Positions 57,260 to 64,000 of a DNA stretch of 64,000 bases are shown here, one piece after another. The stretch spans positions 48,669,507 through 48,733,506 of the forward strand of contig NC_135505.1 of the NCBI RefSeq assembly GCF_052857255.1, in the 5' to 3' direction. The notes beneath the pieces were generated by a model. It was not told the DNA's origin, did not search any database, and worked only from the letters and a program-made list of their open reading frames with translations. The translations under genes and the position numbers were made by a program. The DNA is from Amblyomma americanum (taxonomy: Eukaryota; Arthropoda; Arachnida; Ixodida; Ixodidae). How positions within the stretch are numbered: position 1 is the first letter of the stretch; the number at the start of each line of letters is the position of its first letter.

Positions 57260-58152
57260 CACCAAAACGTCTTGCCGTTAACAACCACTTTATCAATGTT
57301 TAGTTTAACTCGAGTTTTTTCACCCACCTTAATAACCTTCGCATACTAACAATGCCATTCACGAATAATTCTTCTTTCAGGTGAGTAATCTTGGTAGATG
57401 CTGTAAGAAGTTGCTTTCAACTTCTTAGCATTAGAGAGAACGTTTGGTTGGTTTGGTTTATGGGGGTTTTACGTCCCAAAGCAACTCAGGCTATGAGAGA
57501 CGCCGTAGTGAAGGGGCTCCGGAGATTTCGACTACCTGGGGTTCTTTAACGTGCACTGACATCGCACAGTACATGGGCCTCTAGAATTTCGCCTCCATCG
57601 AAATTCGACCGCCGCGGCCGGGATCGAACCCGCGTCTTTCGGGCCAGCAGCCGAGCGCCATAACCACTCAGCCACCGCGGCGGCTGAGAGAGAACGTTAG
57701 ATTCTTTTTCTTTGTAGGAGGAAAAATTCACGATGATCGGTAGTTATTTCATCTCGTAATAGCTACCTATACTGTGCGATTTTTTCACTGACTGCAACTC
57801 AATACCTAAATTATCTTTACAAATGTTTTTGACCAATTGTTCAGACCGCTTCCACGTTTCCTCTTCGCTACGCTTAACGCCATAAAAAACTAGCTTACTT
57901 CTGCGGCTTCCGTTTTCTGAGTCAGCACTCCTGTCGTGCAGTTTCTTAACAGCTCTGATTATGTTCCTAATGATGCTGTCTTCATCATTTACTGTATCAT
58001 TGAGCACTGCAATCTGCCCTTCTGTCACTCGTAGTTTGGAATTTATTTCTGCCATCATTGCTTCATGCCTTACTAGTCTTGTGTCGATGGCCTCTAACTT
58101 GCTGAAAAGTGCAGTTTGGCCTTCTTGTAAGCTTGGAAGTAATTCAAGCTAA
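57260..58152 (-). pseudogene. LINE-H ORF1, interrupted by a SINE
   Basis: The coiled-coil N-terminus reads ALFSKLEAIDTRLVRHEAMM and continues MAEINSKLRVTEGQIAVLND. The RNA-binding start is SRRSKLVFYGVKRSEEETW (about 57850). After the SINE the end reads RVKLNIDKVVVNGKTFWWD (about 57270-57320), the usual ORF1 C-terminal beta segment. The frame shifts near 57750 and is cut by the SINE at 57445-57686. No 2A-like motif was found at the N-terminus, unlike LINE-C. Confidence 0.65.
57445..57686 (-). mobile_element. tRNA-derived SINE (Ruka-like), full length
   Basis: 242 bp with the pol III head on the right: minus-strand A box gtggctgagtggttatggcg and B box gggttcgatcccgg. The body follows and the tail is aaaccaaaccaacc. 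A perfect 12-bp target duplication, agagagaacgtt, lies at 57433-57444 and 57687-57698. It is the best-preserved SINE of the window and is inserted in LINE-H ORF1. Confidence 0.92.
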
Positions 58153-58337
58153 ACAACACCGGTCGAAAGCAGTAATAAGAAAGCAAGGCACGAAACACTA
58201 TGCGCAAAACAACGGAAACGTTTGTTTCATAGCTCAGTCGACATCTGCCTTCGGGGGACAGGCACATCACTTATGGGATACTGAGCCGGCACGGCACACA
58301 GTAATCTACCAACCAGAATTGGATAATTATGACTAAC

Positions 58338-59046
58338 CTGCAGCAACAGAAGACACGTAAGTTGCATGTCGGCAAGCGCGCCGGCTCGAAATCCCATGTA
58401 GCCCATGTGTTGTTCAATTATGTAGGGTCTCTCAGGGTTACGCGGCCCTCATTGGATCTTCATGATTGGATGGCGCTTCTTGACGCTTGTCACTTTCGAT
58501 AACGGTATGACGCTGATAATGGTCGGAGGCATCAAAGTTGCGCTGGCTGCCGGTGCCATTCGTGACGGTGCTGTCGATGAAGGCGATCCAAAAGTGCTTG
58601 CTGCAGTTTGTGTCCTTCGGTCGACATCGAACTTGAGTGCAGCTACAAAGATGGCAGCAACATGCCGCAGCAGAAGAGGCGTAAGTTGCATGTCAGCAGG
58701 CATGCCGCCTCCAAATATCACATAGCCCATGTGTTGTTTTATTATATAGGGTCGGTAAGGGACACGCGGCCCTCAATGGATCTTGTTGATTGAATGGCGG
58801 TTCGTGACGCTTGTTACTTTCGGTAACGGTATGACGCTGATAATGGACGGAGGCTTCAAAGTCGCGCTGGCTGCCGGTGCCATCTTTGGCCGTGCTGTCG
58901 ATGGAGGTGATCCCAAAGTGCATGCTACAGTTGGTGTCCCTCGGTCGACTACCAGCTGAGTGAACCTACAAAAGTGACAGCAACCTGCAGAAACAGAAGA
59001 GGCGTAAGTTGCATGTCGGCAAGCGCGCCGGCTCCAAATCCGTGCT
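58338..59046 (-). repeat. About 324-bp tandem monomers, 5' region of LINE-H
   Basis: Units begin near 58337, 58661 and 58984; two are complete and the third is partial (about 62 bp). Shared words are gtaagttgcatgtc, cggtatgacgctgataatgg and gcgctggctgccggtgccat. On the LINE strand, units end in a pyrimidine-rich run plus ctgcag, and the LINE body follows as gttagt. Units are about 15 percent diverged, more than the LINE-C array. Confidence 0.75.
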
Positions 59047-59700
59047 ATGTGGCATGTTTACTTATTCTGCGCTGCATTGCATTTTAAAACTACATTTTGA
59101 GAAGAGAGTGGCAAAATTTTTTTTGTGGAGACATAGCAAAATGGTCTGGAACTATTTCGTTTCTTCTCCTGCCTGTCTCAATATTTCCTTGCAAGACGTC
59201 AAAAATGCACACAGGTCTGCTCTTTACATTGAAAAATAAATGCTGTTCGCCTTGCAAATATTTCGGACTTATCGGCAGCAGAATATTTCGTCTTTCGACG
59301 GCACATTCAGATTTTGAAATGAGGGTAAGTTTTTATGACTAAAGATTTCCTTTGGCATAGATATAATTTCTTTGTGCTTGCACCTGCGGACTGTAACCTT
59401 CGATGTTCATTTCTTTTCTCTCGTACTCCTATTCGTAAATGAAAGCAAGATGTTTAGGAGAACGTAACGTGTTCACTGAACATACGCACAGAGTTGCAAG
59501 ATTTTAAAGAGCAAAAAAGAGTGTACCCAAACCGGATGATAGACATTTAAAAATTGAACCTGTGAACACGCAGTTTGAAGACGCTCCTAATAGAATCGCC
59601 TACATGACAAGAAAATACATTTACAAAGAACGCCGTGCAAAGAAATAAAAATGTTTGGTTTCAGAACTAAGACAACATGAGTCACTAGTAAAGTACGCGT
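59047..59700 (+). repeat. Family X, copy 3 (right part only)
   Basis: Matches 26595-27185 and the minus strand of 46380-45812. A frame reads WNYFVSSPACLNISLQDVKNAHRSALYIE, then a possible donor gagggtaagt at about 59320-59329. A second block encodes PVNTQFEDAPNRIAYMT. The left part of the family is missing at the junction with LINE-H. The right flank continues to about 59735, matching 36753-36810. Confidence 0.65.
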
Positions 59701-59801
59701 GTCCATGGCCTCGGGCATTCATTAATAAATTAACGGGTAGCTGCAGCGGCCTTTATGAGTGCGTTCTTTGTGTGTGCGTGTGCGTGAGTGTGCGTTCATA
59801 C

Positions 59802-60621
59802 TGTCACATATATTAAGGAGCCTTAATTAAATTTTAAAGAAAAATGGTGTGAACAAGACGACGCGAATTTACCGAAGAATAAAGAGGAAGAAGAAGCATT
59901 CGTTGATGTGGAGAGCGATGATTGGTGGAGAAGCATTCGGTGCGGTGGAGAGAGATGATTGGTGGAGAAGAGAAGAAGACGACGACAAGGCTTACGTGTA
60001 CTAACACCGAGGCTATAAAAAAGGGCGAGCGAGAGCGAGGCAGAGGGGGGAACAGCAGAGAAGCGGAAGCTCCGGCGGGTCAGGGACACATCGGCTGGAA
60101 GAGAGCGACGCCGGCTACTGCTACGGTGAGCTCGCGTTCTACGACTCCGCATCGTGGACTTCCAGCCGTGCCTGAGCCCATTCCGGGGAGTCCACAGAGG
60201 ACGCTACCACCTGCTACGGCCAGGGGTGTCTCCAGCGCTGTTGCCACCCACGCCAACAACACCGGCATCACCTCCACGGGCGCTTGGACCTAGAGCTTGT
60301 ACGACGCAGCCAGCGACGACAGCCCAAGCACGGCGAACGCCGCCTCGACGCCGCCTACTGGATCCATACAACGCCGCAGCCACACCGAACCAACCGTCAG
60401 CATGAACGCCGACCACGAATAGTAGAACGCTAGTAGTAGACGCTGGTAGTAGTGTGCCCGGGTCGTGTGTATTTATAGCCTTTGTGTGTTGTGTTTGTTT
60501 TGTTAGTTTTGTGTTCTAGTGTGTGTGTCGCGTAGGGTGTATTAAAAGTGCGTTTGTGTGGGTACACCCGTCGCCTAGTCCATTCTTTCGGTCCGAGTGT
60601 TCTGCGGAGATATCCGTGACA
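59802..60621 (+). repeat. 5' LTR of the Gmr1-like element
   Basis: Starts TGTCACATAT and ends ATCCGTGACA (820 bp). A TATA-like ggctataaaaaagg lies at 60010-60023, in a position suited to a promoter. The matching 3' LTR is not in the window, so the ends are inferred from the TG...CA form and the coding start. Confidence 0.65.
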
Positions 60622-60628
60622 AAGACAA

Positions 60629-61504
60629 GTGGTGAGCCTGTGCCAGGATGAGAAAGAAGAGGCAAAAAGGCAGAGAGAGGAAAGGGCGCAAGCACGCGCA
60701 GACGCTCGCGAGGCGGAAGAGCGAGAAGAGAAAAGAGCTCGCGAGGCAGAGAGAAGAGCTCGCGAGGCAGAAAAAGAGGAGAAAAGAAGGATAGAACGGG
60801 AGAAGGAGATTATTTTGTGGAAACAGGCGCATGTCGCGGGAGGATATGAGGAGATCACGGACAATGATCAGCGTTCCTTAGCGGGTACAGAATCTCCTAG
60901 ACCGGCCAGGGTTAGCCCACGGAAGCTGATGGCTCCTTTTGATGACAAGATAGATGATTTGGATGCATATCTGCAACGATTCGAGCGGATAGCTTTGGGG
61001 CAAGCCTGGGAGAGCAGTGAATGGGCCACGGCATTGAGCATGTGTTTAGTTGGAGAGGCACTGAATGTGTTTGGAAGGATGCCCGCTGCTGATTCCATGG
61101 ACTACGAGAAAGTCAAAAAGGCACTCCTCCAAAGATTCAGGCTTACGGCAGAGGGTTTTCGTGAGAGATTTTGCTCCGCGAAACCTGAGGATTCGGAAAC
61201 CGCGAAGCAGTTTTCCTGCAGGCTGACCAACTATTTTGACAAGTGGCTTGATATGTCAAACACAGAAAAGAGTTTTGAAGGTGTGCGTGACAAGCTGGTC
61301 ACAGAGCAATTTTTAGCGTGTTGCAGCTCAAAGCTGGCGCTATTCCTGAAGGAAAGAAAGTTGTGTTCGTTGGAAGAGTTCGCCGACACTGCAGACCAAT
61401 TCCTCGAGGCTCAACGGTTAAGAAATTTGAGTAAGGCAAAGGAGGAACCCCAAAAGAACCTAGACAGATGCGGCAAAATTAAGAGCATATGGCGGCGCAT
61501 CTGA
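60629..61504 (+). pseudogene. gag: Gmr1-like Gag with SCAN-like domain
   Basis: Open for 291 codons from 60629, but the first in-frame ATG lies about 100 codons in (60929), so the natural start may have been lost to a shift. Residues 10-65 are a highly charged E/R/A coiled coil. Residues 100-270 resemble the retroviral-type capsid C-terminal and SCAN fold: MAPFDDKIDDLDAYLQRFER, WATALSMCLVGEALNVF, YFDKWLDM and LVTEQFLACC. The family capsid forms the particle shell. A zinc knuckle, CFFCGKVGHRAADF, follows in another frame at about 61520, with its last cysteine replaced by F. Confidence 0.7.
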
Positions 61505-62250
61505 ATCGCCAGTAAGGTGTTTTTTCTGCGGCAAGGTGGGACACCGTGCAGCGGACTTTCGGACTAGCAGTGCTGCCCAAAAAAACATAGGTTGTGTGTC
61601 AAGGTTGTAAGAGGAGGGATCATACTCTGGTCGAGTGCCGATACAGAACGCAGGACCGAGCTGCATGCGTTGTCGACTCTAGGGTAGAACTTGTCACGCC
61701 ACCCGAAGTTCCACAGCTGAAAGGAGAGCAAACGCCGCTGGAAAATGAGGCAGTGAGTGAACACCCAAGTCGAAAGCAGCAATGCCAATGGTGGTTGGGC
61801 AAATAGGGGACCATCCTATATTATTGCTTAGAGACAGCGGAGCTAACACAGTCTTGGATCGTAGAAGCCTGGTGAAGGACGAGGATCTTACAGGGGAAGC
61901 GTTGGTCGTCACCCTGGTAGACATCACAGTAAGGTAACTTCCTGAAACTAGGATTCTAGTGTCCACGCCATAATATACTCGGCAGGTAGTGGCAAAATGC
62001 GTAGGCCAACCCATCTACGATCTCATCTTGGGGAACATTACGGGTGCGAGATGTGTCGAAGACCCCGGTCCCGATTGGAGGATGCTCGACGTTGAACAAC
62101 ATCCAAAGGAGGAAAGGCCTGCGACAGCTCAGACGGGTGCAGTCAGTTTCTCGTCGGCAGTGGAGACAAGAGCTCAAGCGACAGCCCGAGCAGCGCAGCG
62201 TCCGCTCTCTACTCCTAGTGCGATGTGCTTGAACGTAACACCAGGAGAAA
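61505..62250 (+). pseudogene. Gmr1-like aspartic protease region
   Basis: A broken protease follows the zinc knuckle. ILLLRDSGANTVLDRRSLV (about 61820-61880) carries the catalytic D-S-G in place of the usual D-T-G. PIYDLILGNITGARCVEDPG (about 62006-62065) is the protease C-terminal end seen in Gmr1-like elements. An acidic/alanine-rich linker then leads into the integrase. At least two frame changes are present. Confidence 0.6.
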
Positions 62251-63597
62251 TTGCAATGAGGCAAAAAGAAGACCCTAGCCTGAAGACCTGCTTCGAAACA
62301 GTCGGGGAAAAAGTGAGAAGAAAGAAGAGTCGCACGTCCTTCGAATATCAATTGGTAAATGGTCTTCTGCACAGGGAATGCACATTTAGTTCGGGAAGGC
62401 GTGTCCAACAGCTGGTGTTACCAAGAGATATGCGAGACCGTGCTACGCTTAGGACATGACGCCATTATGGCCGGACACCAGGGTGTTCAAAAAACGGTGT
62501 CTAGGATCACCGAGTTCTTTTGGCCGGGTGTTCAGAGTGACGTTAAGAGCTTTGTTCGCTCATGTGATGTGTGCCAGCGCACAGTTCCGAAGGGAAGAGT
62601 TGGTCCCGTACCTCTGGGAAAGATGCCAGCCATCGACCTACCCTTTAAGCGAGTTGCTATTGACATTGTGGGGCCAATCTCTCCAGTATCCGCCAAGGGC
62701 AATAGATATGTGCTTACTCTAGTTGACGTGGCCACTCGTTATCCTGACGCCATTCCACTGAGAACTATTGATAGTATCCAAGTGGCGGAGGGTCTCGTGG
62801 AAATGTTTTCGCGTTATGGGTTCCCGAGGGAAGTTTTGAGTGACCGGGGCTCGAACTTCACATCGGAACTAATGAAGGAGGTTAACCGCCTCTTGTCAGT
62901 AAGGCAGTTAATGACGACGGCTTACCATCCCATGTGTAATGGGCTTGTAGAGCGGTTCAATGGCACTCTCAAAAATATGATCAAGAAAAGGCGCCAAGAG
63001 AGACCTACTGATTGGGATAGATATCTCCCAGCTCTTTTGTTCGCTTACCGCGAAGTACCACAAACGAGTATTGGTTTCTCGCCCTTCGAGATGTTGTATG
63101 GGAGAACCGTTAGAAGTCCACTTGCAATACTCAAGGAGCTTTGGGCTATTAAAGAGATTGCATCAGATCTCAAGACAACTTACACATACGTGTTTGAGTT
63201 GCGGGATAGGTTGAAGGAAACATGCAGGCTTGCACATCAAAGCCTGGAAAAGGCGCGTCAACGCCATAAGGGATACTATGAAAAGAGAACCATTCACAGG
63301 AACCTGAATCCGGGCGACAGGGTTCTCGTCCTGCTACCCACGGACCATAATAAGTTACTGATGAAATGGAAGGGCCCGTACCTTGTGACGCGGAAGAAAA
63401 AGGACATGGATTATGAGGTAGTGATAGATGGCACTAAGAGGGTTTTCCGTGTTAATATGTTGAAGAAATATGAAGAACGAGGTCCCGTGCGGCGGCACGC
63501 CCCCAGGGCAACTTGTTCGGTAGTAGCCGAGGAGACAGGTGATGCTGCCGAGGTGTCCACGTTCAGTGGGAAGAAAAAAAGCAGGAGGGGATGAGGT
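62220..63597 (+). pseudogene. Gmr1-like integrase, one frameshift
   Basis: The N-terminal part (62220-62440) reads EIAMRQKEDPSLK and NGLLHRECTF. A frameshift near 62430 then leads to LRLGHDAIMAGHQGVQKTV and SCDVCQ, which complete the H-H-C-C finger. The catalytic core has D in VAIDIVGPI, D in LSDRGSNF and E in NGLVERFNGT, with the normal 35-residue gap between the second and third. The C-terminal GPY-like segment (LLMKWKGPYLVT) and RVFRVNMLKKYEER follow. The core ORF from the finger to the stop is intact. It is notable that integrase precedes any RT. Confidence 0.85.
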
Positions 63598-64000
63598 ACT
63601 GAAGAAGCCCAATTTGAATGCAGACAGAGGATTACAGCCCTACTCCAAATCAAGAGGGAGACGTTTTGGGATGGGCCAAGCCAAAGTGAGGACATATGTC
63701 ACAAATTAGACATGTATAGAGATAGAGCTAACTGGTCAGCTGTTGCTGTGTTAATGTGTCCCTTGGATTTACCTTGTTGTCGTTGTTGCTATTGTTGGTG
63801 TTATGTGATCATACAAGGGAACGTGCTGTGGACATGAACATGTTTATTAAGGACTCTGTACGGACAGCGGCAGTGGTGTGTTAGTGTTCTGAACACGCAA
63901 TTTGGTGTGCTGTGTTCGTGGTGTGCGTTTGGTGTGTGCTGGACCTCTGCGGTGTGATGTGTGCTGGGTCCAGAATAGCCACAGAAGATAGTCGGTTGGC
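63598..64000 (+). other. Post-integrase tail, RT not found
   Basis: Just after the integrase stop a frame reads QRITALLQIK and later CHKLDM, which resembles the short linker that leads into the RT of Gmr1-like pol. After about 63700 no RT motif is visible. The rest is GT-rich sequence with no ORF of note, up to the window edge. Confidence 0.4.

Larger units (their letters stand above)
54432..59046 (-). mobile_element. CR1-like LINE (LINE-H) with 324-bp 5' monomers and nested SINE
   Basis: Minus-strand element: monomer array (59046-58338), ORF1, ORF2, and a 3' UTR ending around ccaccccgaaggcactacag and an aaaccaaa tail at 54432-54470 (read on + as ggtttggtttgg). It is decayed but complete in layout. 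A SINE interrupts ORF1. At its 5' side it adjoins family X copy 3. Confidence 0.75.
59802..64000 (+). mobile_element. Gmr1-like Ty3/Gypsy element, incomplete
   Basis: LTR, gag with SCAN-like capsid, zinc knuckle, protease, then integrase directly after the protease. This order (PR-IN before RT) is characteristic of the Gmr1 lineage. After the integrase only a short pre-RT segment is recognisable; the RT is either deleted or lost by truncation. The element is damaged by frameshifts and continues to, or ends before, the window edge. Confidence 0.75.

Noticed and set aside
60430..60864. 144-codon minus ORF rich in S, A and L
   Set aside because: It is the antisense shadow of the E/R/A-rich coiled coil of the gag and of the LTR end.
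63690..63710. tgtcacaaatt after the integrase as the start of a 3' LTR
   Set aside because: It shares only the first few bases with the 5' LTR (tgtcacatat) and then diverges.

Overview
The window looks like nuclear DNA of a hard tick (Ixodida), or a close relative. It carries tRNA-derived SINEs of the tick 'Ruka' type, several CR1/L2-like LINEs, an I-type LINE, RTE-type LINE relics and Ty3/Gypsy elements, separated by AT-rich DNA. This assignment rests on family recognition from memory, not on a search. I see no convincing host gene, no tRNA or rRNA gene and no CRISPR. Essentially all coding sequence belongs to retroelements, and only one long ORF (Gypsy gag-pol) looks intact.

Layout. 0.2-7.4 kb: an old RTE-type LINE relic on +, interrupted by a CR1-like LINE (LINE-A, 1816-6272) and a SINE. 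7.4-15 kb: mostly unannotatable DNA with SINEs and a LINE tail. 15.4-16 kb: a GC-rich CACGTG-rich repeat. 16.0-23.3 kb: an I-type LINE with 12-bp target duplications that split an older SINE tail. A minus-strand CR1-like LINE (LINE-B) sits inside its last ORF2 codons. 24.1-24.6 kb: another GC-rich repeat. 25.2-27.2 kb: an unclassified dispersed repeat ('family X', two long copies plus one partial) carrying a foldback element. 27.2-36.75 kb: a minus-strand CR1-like LINE (LINE-C) with 291-bp 5' monomers and a 2A-like motif in ORF1, itself interrupted by an intact 4.45-kb Gypsy element with near-identical LTRs and a 5-bp target duplication.

36.9-39.8 kb: a decayed Gypsy. 39.8-44.7 kb: two decayed LINEs (L2/CR1-like LINE-D, and LINE-E with RNase H). 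45.8-47.3 kb: family X copy 2 (minus). 48.2-54 kb: a LINE tail (LINE-F) and a decayed minus-strand I/R1-like LINE (LINE-G), followed by a second foldback element. 54.4-59.05 kb: a minus-strand CR1-like LINE (LINE-H) with a SINE inside ORF1 and 324-bp 5' monomers. 59.05-59.7 kb: partial family X copy 3. 59.8 kb to the end: a Gmr1-like Gypsy element with an 820-bp 5' LTR, SCAN-like gag, protease and integrase in that order, and no reverse transcriptase in view.

The genes do not form a pathway. The autonomous elements (LINEs, Gypsy) supply or once supplied reverse transcriptase, and the SINEs probably borrowed LINE machinery. The informative content is the nesting order and three features: shared 5' monomer architecture of the CR1-like LINEs, family X, and the foldback elements.
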